Below, piece after piece: positions 16,698-24,909 of a DNA stretch of 37,073 nucleotides (the first letter of the stretch is position 1; every line of letters begins with the position of its first letter). Origin of the DNA: Sphingobium xenophagum NBRC 107872 (GTDB lineage: Bacteria > Pseudomonadota > Alphaproteobacteria > Sphingomonadales > Sphingomonadaceae); the NCBI RefSeq assembly GCF_000367345.1, contig NZ_BARE01000044.1:1-37073 (forward strand), given 5' to 3'. The notes beneath the pieces are model-generated. The model saw only the letters and a list, made by a program, of their open reading frames with translations, was not told the origin of the DNA and did not search any database. The translations under genes and the position numbers were made by a program.

Positions 16698-18593
16698 TCA
16701 GGAAACGGGCCTGATGTGGATGACGGCACCGCCCCCGGCGCTCATCTGGACCGACAGCGTATCGCCGCTGGTGACCTGCCGCGCCGTGCGATCCACCATG
16801 TTGGGCGAGGCGCCGTCCTGCCAGACCGTCGCTTCAAAACGTCCCGATCCCAGCAGGGAGAGCGGAATGTCGACGCGCCGCGCGGTTCCGTTCGTCATGG
16901 CCCCGATGTACCAATCCCTCCCCTTGCGCCGGGCGAGGACGATATGGCTTTCCGGCGTGCCTTCGATGAAGCGGGTTTCGTCCCAAGCGGTCGGCACTTG
17001 CTTGATGAAATCGAAGCCGCTGGCATTCACATAGGCTTCGGGTGCATCCGACACCATTTGCAGCGGACTGTCATAGACCACGTACATTGCCAGCGCCTGG
17101 CCGCGACTGTGCTGCGATGTAGGCATGGAGCCGTCGCGCGGTCCTGGCGCTGTTGCGCCATTGCGGAACCCACCCGGCGTGTAATCCATCGGCCCTAGCA
17201 GCATGCGCGTATGAGCGAGCCTCACATTATGGGCCGGGTTTACGCGGCCCCAGGCGAACTTGTCATGTTCCGCACCCATCACGCCCTCTTGCGTGATATA
17301 ATTTGGATAGGTGCGCTGAAGCCCCGAAGGCGGGAAGGCGCCGTGCATGTCTAGCAGCATATGTCGCTTCGCTGTGGCCTCCGCGACCCGCACATAGAAA
17401 TCGACCATCTCCTGATCGTCGCGGTCCATGAAATCGACCTTGATGCCCTTGATCCCCCAGCGCTGGTAGAGGTCGAGCGCCTCGTCGAGCCGCGCATCGA
17501 GGGGGAGCCAGTGCACCCACAGCAGCAGGTCTACGCCCTTTCCCCGCGCATATTGCACAAGGGCAGGAATATCGATGCCCGCCTCCGCGCGGGTGATGTC
17601 ATTTTCGGGATGGGGCCACAGATCGCAACACTGGCCGGTCTTATAGGCCCAACCGGCGTCGATCAAAAAATAGGGAAAGCCCGATTGCGCGGCGAAATCA
17701 ATGAAATGCCGATAGCGGTCCATGGTAGGGGGCGGCGTTTCCATCGGGCCCGACCACCAGTCCCACGCCGCCTTGCCCGGCTTGACCCAGGAAAAATCTC
17801 CACTGGCCTGTTGCGAGAGATTGCCCACAATCGGGGAGGCGATCAGGTCGCCCGCGCGGTCGCCCGCGCGGTCGCCCGCCATGATGACACGCCAGGCGCT
17901 GTGCAGGCCGTCAGGCGATTGCACCGCCACATAGGGGCGTCCCTTGCGCGGGAACAGGCGAACGTCGAGGCCACCTGCGACCGGCTTCAGAGCAAAGCCA
18001 ACATAGCCGCCTATGCCGGCCTGGGTAAGCGCGAAATGCGTCTTGCCCGATGCGGACGCACAAAGCATGGGAAGATCGTAGAGCTTCGAGCGATCCAGCG
18101 CGGACACCGCCTTCAATTGCCACGGCCGTTCGTGCGAGCCTGTCAGTTCCGAGACTTCGCATTGCGGATCGCCGACCAGGCGGAACCCGGTTTCCTCACC
18201 GGCAATTTCCACAGGCTTGCCGCCGGGCAAGACATAACGGAAGGCCACCCCTTCATTATAGGCGCGCGCTTCGATCGACAGGGTCCGGCCGCCTGCCGCA
18301 CGTTCGCGAAAGCGGATGACCGCACCATTATAATGATCCCTGGCCTCGCTCGCTTTCGTGGCGACGAGGGGAATGGTGCGGTCCACCCGTTGCTTCGCGA
18401 CATCAACGAGCGTCAGCGGCCCCAAGTCCGGTTCATTGGCGATGTCCAGGCCCAGCGGCGCATCCTTGACGATCATCTCGCCCTTGCGCGTCACCGAATA
18501 GCTTTTGCCATCCGGTGCTACGCTGATGGCAATGCTATGATCGGGCGACAGAATGGCGACGGGCGCTGCTGCCGCCAGTAGCAGGGGAATCAT
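16698..18593 (-). CDS. GH97 alpha-galactosidase-type enzyme (copy 1)
   Basis: The 631-residue protein has an N-terminal beta-sandwich, a central TIM barrel and a C-terminal beta-domain, as in GH97. The Asp in IKVDFMDRDDQ is placed like the nucleophile of retaining GH97 enzymes. A Glu exactly 55 residues later (GVMGAE) matches the spacing to their acid/base, pointing to an alpha-galactosidase or beta-L-arabinopyranosidase over the inverting alpha-glucosidase type. The short hydrophobic N-terminus (MIPLLLAAAAPVA) lacks basic residues but probably still acts as a signal peptide. GTG 18596 or ATG 18593 may start it; AAGGA upstream suits the ATG better. It is a close tandem paralogue of the next upstream gene, 45 bases away, and carries an extra GDRA caused by a 12-bp duplication. 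It is the last gene of the xyl operon. Confidence 0.87.
   Translation of the reverse strand: MIPLLLAAAAPVAILSPDHSIAISVAPDGKSYSVTRKGEMIVKDAPLGLDIANEPDLGPLTLVDVAKQRVDRTIPLVATKASEARDHYNGAVIRFRERAAGGRTLSIEARAYNEGVAFRYVLPGGKPVEIAGEETGFRLVGDPQCEVSELTGSHERPWQLKAVSALDRSKLYDLPMLCASASGKTHFALTQAGIGGYVGFALKPVAGGLDVRLFPRKGRPYVAVQSPDGLHSAWRVIMAGDRAGDRAGDLIASPIVGNLSQQASGDFSWVKPGKAAWDWWSGPMETPPPTMDRYRHFIDFAAQSGFPYFLIDAGWAYKTGQCCDLWPHPENDITRAEAGIDIPALVQYARGKGVDLLLWVHWLPLDARLDEALDLYQRWGIKGIKVDFMDRDDQEMVDFYVRVAEATAKRHMLLDMHGAFPPSGLQRTYPNYITQEGVMGAEHDKFAWGRVNPAHNVRLAHTRMLLGPMDYTPGGFRNGATAPGPRDGSMPTSQHSRGQALAMYVVYDSPLQMVSDAPEAYVNASGFDFIKQVPTAWDETRFIEGTPESHIVLARRKGRDWYIGAMTNGTARRVDIPLSLLGSGRFEATVWQDGASPNMVDRTARQVTSGDTLSVQMSAGGGAVIHIRPVS
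17847..17870. repeat. 12-bp tandem duplication inside GH97 copy 1
   Basis: GTCGCCCGCGCG occurs twice in a row and the first ten bases of a third, imperfect unit follow. In the protein this gives AGDRAGDRAGD, whereas the paralogue has only AGDRAGD. The frame is kept, so this looks like a slippage insertion after the two copies separated. Confidence 0.8.
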
Positions 18594-18637
18594 CACGATT
18601 GTCCTTTGGTGGAGCCCAGGCTGGCGTGTCGCACCAG

Positions 18638-20524
18638 TTAGCGGATGGGTCGGATATGGATGGCAGCACCGCCCCCAGCGCTCATCTGGACCGACAGCCT
18701 ATCACCGCTGGTAACCTGCCGCGTCGTGCGCGCCACATCGTTGGCCGAAGCACCATCCTGCCAGAGCGTCGCTTCAAAGCGACCGGCCCCCAACAAAGAC
18801 AGCGGGATTTCGATGCGCCGCGCCGTCTCGTTGGTCATGGCTGCGATATACCATTCCTTCCCCTTGCGACGGGCAAGGACAATATGGCTCTCCGGCGTGC
18901 CATCGATGAAGCGCGTTTCGTCCCAGGCAGTCGGCACCTGCTCGATGAAATCGAAGCCGCTGGCGTTCGCATAGGCTTCCGGCTTGTCCGACACCATCTG
19001 GAGCGGGCTGTCATACACCACATATTGGGCCAGCGCCTGTCCGCGCGTATGCAGCGTCGTCGGCATGGACCCATCGCCGGGTCCTGCGGCCTTCGCGCCA
19101 TTGCGGAACCCGCCAGGCGTGTAATCCATCGGCCCCAGCAGCATCCGCGTGTAGGTGAGCTTCACATTATGGGTTGGCGTTATGCGACCCCAGCCGAACT
19201 TGTTCCATTCAGCGCCCATCACGCCTTCCTGCGTGATATAGTTGGGATAGGTGCGCTGAAGCCCCGAAGGCGGGAAGGCGCCGTGCATGTTGAGCAGCAA
19301 ATGCCGCTTTGCCGTCGCTTCCGCCGCGCGCACATAGAAAGCGACCATCTCCTGGTCGTCGCGCTCCATGAAATCGACCTTCACGCCCTTGACGCCCCAG
19401 CGCTGGTAGAGGTCGAGCGCCTGGTCCATGCGGGAATTGAGATGTGCCCAATGCACCCACAGCAGCAGGTCCACGCCCTTGCTCCTGGCATATTGCACCA
19501 GAGCGGGGATATCGATGCCGGGTTCGGCGCGGGTGATGTCGGTATCCGGGTTCGGTTCGACCCCGCAGCACTCGCCCGATTTATAGGCCCAGCCAGCATC
19601 GACCATGAAATATTGAAAGCCCGATTGCGCCGCGAAATCGATGAAGCGGCGATACCGATCCATGCTCGGCTTTTCCGACGTCGACGGACCGGACCACCAG
19701 TCCCACGCCGCCTTGCCCGGCTTTACCCAGGAAAAGTCACCAGTGGCCTGCCGCGACAGATTGCCGATGATGGGGGAGGCGATCAGGTCGCCTGCACGGT
19801 CGCCGGCCATGATGACCCGCCACGCGCTGTGCAGACCATCAGCGGACCGGACAGCCACATTCGGGCGATCCTTGGGCGAAAACAGATGAACGTCTAACCC
19901 GCCCTCGACCGGCTGCAACGCCGAGCTTGCATAGCCTGCAATCCCCGACTGAGCCAAGGCGAAATGGGTCCGTCCGGTGGATGAGGCGCAGACCATGGGC
20001 AGGTCATAAAGCTTGGCCCGATCAAGCGCCGCGATCGTCATCGAACTCCATGGCAACTCGTGCGAACTGGCAAATTCGGTCACCTCGCAGCGCGTGTCGC
20101 CAGTCAGGCGAAAGCCGGTTTTTTCGCCAGCGATGGCGACCGGCTTGCCGCCGGGAACAACGTAGCGGAAGGCAACGCCCTCATTATAGGCGCGCGCCTC
20201 GATCGACATGGTCCGCCCGCTGCCGCCCTTTTCGCGAAAACGGATGACAGCGCCGTTATAATGATCTTTGGCCTCGCTTGCCTTCGTGGCGGTGAGCGGA
20301 ATCGTGCGATTGACCGCCTGCTTACTGGCATCGACGAACTTGAGGTTGGAGAATTGCGGCTCGTTCGCCATCTCCAGGCCCAGCGGCGCATTGCGGATGA
20401 TGATTTCACCCTTGCGAGTCACCGAATAGCTTTTGCCATCGGGGGCGACGCTGATGACGATGCTCTTGTCGGGCGACGCTACGGCCACCGGCGCAGTCGC
20501 GGCTGCCAGCAAAATGGGGATCAC
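18638..20524 (-). CDS. GH97 alpha-galactosidase-type enzyme (copy 2)
   Basis: The 628-residue product has the same three-domain layout as its downstream neighbour and appears to match it at well over half of positions throughout. The predicted nucleophile Asp is in VKVDFMERDDQ and the acid/base Glu in GVMGAE, spaced as in retaining family members. Differences cluster around the active-site face (ECCGVEPNPDTD versus QCCDLWPHPEND, and VHWAHLNSRM versus VHWLPLDARL), so the two copies may prefer different sugars or linkages. The start is GTG at 20524, with AAGGAAAGGAAG six bases upstream. The N-terminus is a short hydrophobic stretch (ILLAAATAPVAVA), probably a signal peptide. It follows the xylC-like gene after 134 bases that contain a 15-codon frame. 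Confidence 0.87.
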   Translation of the reverse strand: MIPILLAAATAPVAVASPDKSIVISVAPDGKSYSVTRKGEIIIRNAPLGLEMANEPQFSNLKFVDASKQAVNRTIPLTATKASEAKDHYNGAVIRFREKGGSGRTMSIEARAYNEGVAFRYVVPGGKPVAIAGEKTGFRLTGDTRCEVTEFASSHELPWSSMTIAALDRAKLYDLPMVCASSTGRTHFALAQSGIAGYASSALQPVEGGLDVHLFSPKDRPNVAVRSADGLHSAWRVIMAGDRAGDLIASPIIGNLSRQATGDFSWVKPGKAAWDWWSGPSTSEKPSMDRYRRFIDFAAQSGFQYFMVDAGWAYKSGECCGVEPNPDTDITRAEPGIDIPALVQYARSKGVDLLLWVHWAHLNSRMDQALDLYQRWGVKGVKVDFMERDDQEMVAFYVRAAEATAKRHLLLNMHGAFPPSGLQRTYPNYITQEGVMGAEWNKFGWGRITPTHNVKLTYTRMLLGPMDYTPGGFRNGAKAAGPGDGSMPTTLHTRGQALAQYVVYDSPLQMVSDKPEAYANASGFDFIEQVPTAWDETRFIDGTPESHIVLARRKGKEWYIAAMTNETARRIEIPLSLLGAGRFEATLWQDGASANDVARTTRQVTSGDRLSVQMSAGGGAAIHIRPIR

Positions 20525-20551
20525 GTCCGTCTTCCTTTCCTTATTCGTTTA

Positions 20552-20599
20552 TCACTGCCGCCGTGGGATATTGACTTGCGCCGACGCGGTTTCGGGCAT
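20552..20599 (-). CDS. 15-codon frame with strong ribosome site (leader or gene stub)
   Basis: An ATG at 20599 preceded by GGGGGAGAGAAGGAC opens a frame reading MPETASAQVNIPRRQ and a TGA, which ends 27 bases before the GH97 start codon. The ribosome site is as good as any in the window, which is odd for so short a frame. It may be a leader peptide coupling translation to the GH97 gene. It could also be the surviving first codons of a deleted gene, for example a sugar transporter, since a permease would be expected at this place. Neither can be shown from this sequence. Confidence 0.35.
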   Translation of the reverse strand: MPETASAQVNIPRRQ

Positions 20600-20658
20600 G
20601 TCCTTCTCTCCCCCATGGCGCGCACCATTCCGTCGGAACATTGCGCAACGATTTTGAT

Positions 20659-21540
20659 CTAGCTGGCGGTCAGGGCGACCTTGGGTGCCGGAAGGCCCGG
20701 CACATCCACACGGAAACTGAAAAGGTCGCCCGCACCCGGCTGCTGCGCACGTTCGGCCGCCGACAAACCCTTGTGCGCCGTCGTCGCATAGGCCGTGCAA
20801 AGATCCGCACCGCCGAACGCGATCTTCGTCACATTGGCCACGGGGAAACTGACGGTGTCCAGCAATTCCCCTGTCGGGGCATAGCGATGGGCTTTCCATC
20901 CACCGAAAAGGCCGATCCAGATGCAGCCTTCGGAATCGACGGACGGCCCGTCGGGATACCCTTGTGCGGGGTCGATGGTGACAAGACGGCGTTGGGAAAT
21001 GGGCAAGCCGTCATCGCACAGCGTACAGGCGTAGATGGATCCACCCAGCGTATCGACATGATAGAGGGTGCTGCCGTCAGGGGACAATGCAGGGCCGTTC
21101 GTGATCGCGCAGGGCGCGATGGTCGTGGCGACGACTTTCCCGTCAGCGAAGCGGTAAACGCGGCCCGTCGACCGCGTCTCGCCATCATCCATGCTGCCGA
21201 ACCAGACAGCGCCAAAACGATCGATGACGGCGTCGTTCAGCCGGTTGCCGGGCTCGGACGCTTCTGGCGCGGCGAGCAACTCAAAGCTGCCACTTGCCGG
21301 ATCGAACATATGGATGCCGCTTTGCAGGCCCGCCACCATCCGTCCGCTGTCGGTCGGAAAAATCCAGCCGGGCTGGGCAGGGGCATTCCAGCTTTCGAGC
21401 CGATCCGCCCCCGGATCGAAACGATGTATCTTTTGTTCCTTGATATCGACGAACCAGAGCTTGCCTTCACTCTCGGACCAATAGGGTCCTTCGCCCAGCG
21501 TCGCGCCGACCTTGCAAGCCTGTTCGACAGGGCCAGGCAT
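20659..21540 (-). CDS. xylC: Sugar lactone lactonase, xylonolactonase type (SMP-30 family)
   Basis: The 293-residue cytoplasmic beta-propeller has the SMP-30/gluconolactonase metal-site signatures: the Glu in LGEGPYW, the Asn in RLNDAVID, the Asn in ITNGPALSPDG and the Asp in YPDGPSVDSEG. The overall sequence follows Caulobacter XylC closely (WFVDIKEQKIH, VANVTK, HKGLS). It should hydrolyse xylonolactone, made by the upstream dehydrogenase, to xylonate. An L-arabinonolactone substrate is the main alternative. I use the ATG at 21540, which shares its first base with the stop of the dehydrogenase gene (TGATG), indicating translational coupling; a TTG lies one codon earlier. It is the third gene of the xylX-xylB-xylC block. 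Confidence 0.87.
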   Translation of the reverse strand: MPGPVEQACKVGATLGEGPYWSESEGKLWFVDIKEQKIHRFDPGADRLESWNAPAQPGWIFPTDSGRMVAGLQSGIHMFDPASGSFELLAAPEASEPGNRLNDAVIDRFGAVWFGSMDDGETRSTGRVYRFADGKVVATTIAPCAITNGPALSPDGSTLYHVDTLGGSIYACTLCDDGLPISQRRLVTIDPAQGYPDGPSVDSEGCIWIGLFGGWKAHRYAPTGELLDTVSFPVANVTKIAFGGADLCTAYATTAHKGLSAAERAQQPGAGDLFSFRVDVPGLPAPKVALTAS

Positions 21541-22325
21541 CAACGCCAGCCCGCGTCGACAAAATATTCATGGCCCGTGCACATGCGCGCATCGTCAGAG
21601 GCAAGGAACAGGGCGAGCGCGGCGACATCATCGGGCTGGATTCGATCCTTGAGGCACTGTGCTGCAACGATCTCCTTTTCGCCCTCCGGCGTGTACCATT
21701 GCATCTGGCGCGGAGTCTGGACATTGCCCGGAACGATCGTGTTGACGCGGATATTGTCCGGCCCAAGATCGCGCGCCAGTGCGCGGGTTAAACCTTCGAT
21801 CCCCGCCTTGGCGGTCTGGTAGAGTACAAGATCGGCCAGCGCGAGATGCCAGCTGATCGAACCAAGGTTGATGATGGCGCCGCCACCCGAACGCCGCATT
21901 CCCGGAACAACCGCCTGCGCCGCGAAGAACTGGTGCCGCAGGTTCACGGCAATGCGGTCGTCCCAATATTCGGGGGTAATATCGTCAATGCTGTGGCGGT
22001 CGTCATTGGCAGCGTTGTTGACCAGAATGTCGATTGCGCCCTGTTCCCGTTCAACATCAGCAATCGTCTGCCGGATCGCTTCGATGTCGCGCAGGTCGCA
22101 GTAGCGGTACAAGGGCGCGTGCGCCACGTCGCCGCTCAGCCGTTCGACAAGATCGTGTGAAGGGGAATCGAGAATGTCGATGAACAAGACCCTGGCACCC
22201 TGACGGGCAAAGGCTTCCACCAGCGCCTCTCCGATACCGGCGCCGCCGCCGGTCACAAGCACATGCTTGTCCGTCAGGCTGGGATAGACAGCGCGCACAG
22301 CTGTCGGGGTCTTGAGCTTCAACAA
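21540..22325 (-). CDS. xylB: D-xylose 1-dehydrogenase (SDR family)
   Basis: The 261-residue classical short-chain dehydrogenase has the NAD(P) motif TGGGAGIG, the structural NNAA(N) motif, the catalytic Ser in GSISWHLALADLVLY, and the YxxxK pair in YQTAK. The blocks NDDRHSIDDITPEYWDDRIAVNLRH and CTGHEYFVDAGWR correspond nearly residue for residue to Caulobacter XylB, which oxidises D-xylose to xylonolactone with NAD+ in the Weimberg pathway. The enzyme is cytoplasmic. The start is probably the TTG at 22325, with GGAGA six bases upstream; no better in-frame ATG is present. It lies 51 bases after xylX and overlaps the lactonase start by one base. Confidence 0.9.
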   Translation of the reverse strand: MLKLKTPTAVRAVYPSLTDKHVLVTGGGAGIGEALVEAFARQGARVLFIDILDSPSHDLVERLSGDVAHAPLYRYCDLRDIEAIRQTIADVEREQGAIDILVNNAANDDRHSIDDITPEYWDDRIAVNLRHQFFAAQAVVPGMRRSGGGAIINLGSISWHLALADLVLYQTAKAGIEGLTRALARDLGPDNIRVNTIVPGNVQTPRQMQWYTPEGEKEIVAAQCLKDRIQPDDVAALALFLASDDARMCTGHEYFVDAGWR

Positions 22326-22376
22326 TGATGGTCTCCGGCAGAAACGGGGAATTGGAATCGACGGGCCGGGCGCATG

Positions 22377-23528
22377 TCAGGCATGGTCCTGCATGACAGG
22401 CGGCTGCAACAACCCACGGCCAGCAAGGTTAGCCATCAACGTGGCGATACCCGTCGTCCAGGGCGGCGCGCTCTTCGACGTCGTGACGCGATTGACCAGG
22501 GTAGCGAGGCGCTCGGAGGAAATGCGCACGACGTCGCCGGTCCTGTGGGTAAAGCCGCGGCCGGGCACGTCGCGGTCCTGCGTCGGCGCGAACAATGTGC
22601 CGAGCATCAGCGCGAAGCCGTCGGGATATTGATGTTCGCTAAGCGCCTGACGGACGAGTTCTTCGGGATCGCGGCTGATTTCGCGCATGGAAGAAACACC
22701 GGCCAGATGATAGCCGTCGCTGCCCGTGATCGTCAGTTCCACCACCGCATCGCGCACATCATCCATCGTAAAGTCCTGATCGAACAGCCGGATGAACGGA
22801 CCAAGCGAGCATGACGCATTATTGTCCTTTGCCTTGCCCAGCAGCAGCGCGCTGCGTCCCTCGAAATCGCGCAGGTTGACATCGTTGCCCAGCGTCGCGC
22901 CCATGATACGCCCGCGCGGATCGACGACCAGGACGATTTCAGGTTCTGGATTGTTCCAGGATGAATCCGAACGCACGCCGATTTCATCACCCCAACCGAC
23001 GGTCGAAAGGACGGGAGCCTTCGTGAAAATTTCCGCATCAGGGCCGATCGCGACTTCCAGATATTGCGACCAGAGGCCCTCATCCGCCAATGCGGTCTTG
23101 AGCACAGCCGCCTCTGCCGAGCCCGGTACGACGGAACGGATGCTACCCCCGATCCGGTCTTCCAGCTTGGCGCGCACCGCCGCCGCGGCATCGGCGTCGC
23201 CACGGGCCCGTTCTTCGATCACCCGCTCCACCGCCGAGACGGCAAAGGTCACACCTGCGGCCTTCACGCATTGCAGATCGACGGGCGAAAGGATTTTCAA
23301 GGCGGGAAGCAAGTCGTCAAGCGCGCCCAGATGGTCGCCCGTTGCGGCGGCGGGATCAGGCATGGCAAGCAGCGCGGAGACGGTCGGTGCCGTGGTCGCG
23401 ACATCATAGACCTCGCCATCGCGGATGAGGATCGGTGACGGTCCCGCAACTGTCGCAATTCGCCCGACAAATACCGCCGACCGCCAGTCGGCGCACAGCA
23501 AATCTGCCGCTGTGGAAGCGTCCTTCAC
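22377..23528 (-). CDS. xylX: 2-keto-3-deoxy-xylonate dehydratase (FAH family)
   Basis: The 383-residue protein belongs to the fumarylacetoacetate-hydrolase superfamily and matches the Caulobacter XylX layout. Shared blocks include KAAGVTFAVSAVERVIEE, SWNNPEPEIVLVV, LGNDVNLRDFEGRSALLLG, KAKDNNASC, and YPDGFALMLGTLFAP near the C-terminus. The metal-binding acidic residues are in NPEPEIVLVV and the EGRS region. In the Weimberg route XylX turns 2-keto-3-deoxy-xylonate into 2-ketoglutarate semialdehyde. It is also used for the arabinose-derived equivalent. The start is GTG 23528, with GGGAGGA seven bases upstream. It is the first gene of the minus-strand xyl operon, directly behind a promoter with a LacI-type operator. 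The dehydrogenase (xylA) that normally follows in Caulobacter is absent here. Confidence 0.9.
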   Translation of the reverse strand: MKDASTAADLLCADWRSAVFVGRIATVAGPSPILIRDGEVYDVATTAPTVSALLAMPDPAAATGDHLGALDDLLPALKILSPVDLQCVKAAGVTFAVSAVERVIEERARGDADAAAAVRAKLEDRIGGSIRSVVPGSAEAAVLKTALADEGLWSQYLEVAIGPDAEIFTKAPVLSTVGWGDEIGVRSDSSWNNPEPEIVLVVDPRGRIMGATLGNDVNLRDFEGRSALLLGKAKDNNASCSLGPFIRLFDQDFTMDDVRDAVVELTITGSDGYHLAGVSSMREISRDPEELVRQALSEHQYPDGFALMLGTLFAPTQDRDVPGRGFTHRTGDVVRISSERLATLVNRVTTSKSAPPWTTGIATLMANLAGRGLLQPPVMQDHA

Positions 23529-23552
23529 CTACTGTTCCTCCCGCTAGACATT

Positions 23553-23593
23553 ATGATAACGCTATCATTTCCTTTGTGTACGTCTTTTGTCAA
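23553..23593 (-). promoter_or_regulatory. xyl operon promoter with LacI-type operator
   Basis: On the minus strand TTGACA (23588-23593, perfect -35) and AATGAT (23564-23569) are 18 bases apart. The palindrome ATGATA-ACGC-TATCAT (23553-23568) covers the -10 and fits TGNTANCGNTANCA, the pattern of LacI-family sugar repressors and close to the xylose-box described in Xanthomonas. It ends 25 bases before the xylX start codon. Repression lifted by xylose is the likely logic. No LacI-family gene is in the window, so the regulator must be elsewhere. Confidence 0.7.
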
Positions 23594-23667
23594 GAGAATT
23601 TCAATTTCGACCTTGGGCAGGCCGATCCGTTCAGCATCATAGATGCGGCCTGACGGGGGCATTGAGT

Positions 23668-24909
23668 TCATCGATGCCGGTTCGCTTCGACCGGGTCCCG
23701 CGCAACCCCCGGATGGGCCATCAAGAGCCGAAGCTTTGGCGCCGCCAGCGGGATGCTCAGCATCGTGCTGGCAATTGCCATCAAAAGCAGGGCGGTAAAG
23801 CTTTCCGGCGAAATGATCTGCCGGTCCAGCAGGATGTTGGCGAAGATGATCATGATCAGCGCCTTGGTCTGGAGCAGCCAGCCGATAAGAGCGGCTTCGC
23901 CCTTGCGCCATTTCAGGACGCGGCCCGCGCACCACAAACCCAGCAGCTTGCCGCCAACGGAAGCGATCAGCAGCAGCGCCGCCGCGCCGAAAACGGCGAT
24001 GCCCCCGACGTCCCACTGCGTCTTCAATCCCGTGCTGAGGAAAAAGACCGGCATGACCGCCAGCAGGACATGATCGCGGAAGAGGTCCATCCGTTCCCGA
24101 TCGAACCATTCCGCATCGAGCACGGCACCGGCAAGGAAAGCCCCGACCATGAAATGCAGTCCGCACCAATCCGCTGCGAACCCGCAGGCGGCGAGCCAGA
24201 TAAGCGCGCCATACCAGCGATCGCGCTCAGCCAGCCGCGGGACCACCCGACGAACCAGCCATGCCGCAGCGACGAAGGCCATGATGAACATCGCTTGCCG
24301 ACCGATGCGATCCCAGTCGAGAAGGATCAGCGCCAGCACACCCCAGATAGCGATATCATCCAGGCTTGCATAGCGCAGGATCCGTTGACCCAGGGGCTCT
24401 CTCAAAATTGCGAGCTTTTCCAGAAACAGGACGAGGATAGGAAGCGCCGTCACCGCACAAGCCATGCCGATGCCGAGCACAACCTGCCAATCTTCGCCAA
24501 GCGGGCCGCGCCAACCGTCGTCAAGCGCCAGCAGCACCAAGGCTGCCACGCATCCCAACACAAGCGGTACCATCAGCGCCAGGCCGGACGTCACACCCGT
24601 TTCATAACGATGCCGCCACGCATGTCTCAAATCTAGCTCAAGGCCGGCAATCCATACGAACATCATCACCCCCCACCAGGCGATGCCGTTCAACGCGGCT
24701 ACCACTTCGGGCCGAAATACGAAGCTGTAATAATCGGGGAAGGCCGCACCGATGACACCGGGGCCAAGCACCACGCCGCCGATGATCTGCATGACGACCA
24801 AGGGCACATAATAGTCGATACGGGCGATGCGCCAGACGAGATAGGGGATCGAGAAAATGATCAGCAACGCAATGAGGAAGACCTCCGTCGTCGACATGGT
24901 TCCGTGCAT
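23668..24909 (-). CDS. CPA2-type cation/proton antiporter
   Basis: The 413-residue inner-membrane protein has about a dozen hydrophobic segments and the Na+/H+ exchanger fold of the CPA2 (KefB-like) group. The first segments read STTEVFLIALLIIFSIPYLV and VVMQIIGGVVLGPGVIG, the typical QxxGGxxLGP start. An acidic residue in a membrane core is seen at YASLDDIAIWG, where CPA2 proteins keep an essential Asp pair or ND. There is no C-terminal TrkA-N domain, so it is the short form. The ATG at 24909 has GGAGGGGAG close upstream. It stands alone between the xyl promoter and the GH2-esterase unit, and any link to glycan use (for example pH or ion balance during proton-coupled sugar uptake) is speculative. 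Confidence 0.85.
   Translation of the reverse strand: MHGTMSTTEVFLIALLIIFSIPYLVWRIARIDYYVPLVVMQIIGGVVLGPGVIGAAFPDYYSFVFRPEVVAALNGIAWWGVMMFVWIAGLELDLRHAWRHRYETGVTSGLALMVPLVLGCVAALVLLALDDGWRGPLGEDWQVVLGIGMACAVTALPILVLFLEKLAILREPLGQRILRYASLDDIAIWGVLALILLDWDRIGRQAMFIMAFVAAAWLVRRVVPRLAERDRWYGALIWLAACGFAADWCGLHFMVGAFLAGAVLDAEWFDRERMDLFRDHVLLAVMPVFFLSTGLKTQWDVGGIAVFGAAALLLIASVGGKLLGLWCAGRVLKWRKGEAALIGWLLQTKALIMIIFANILLDRQIISPESFTALLLMAIASTMLSIPLAAPKLRLLMAHPGVARDPVEANRHR

Noticed and set aside
17361..19897. Two open frames of over 400 codons on the plus strand antisense to the GH97 pair
   Set aside because: They resemble each other only because the sense genes are duplicates; no domain or export signal is seen.
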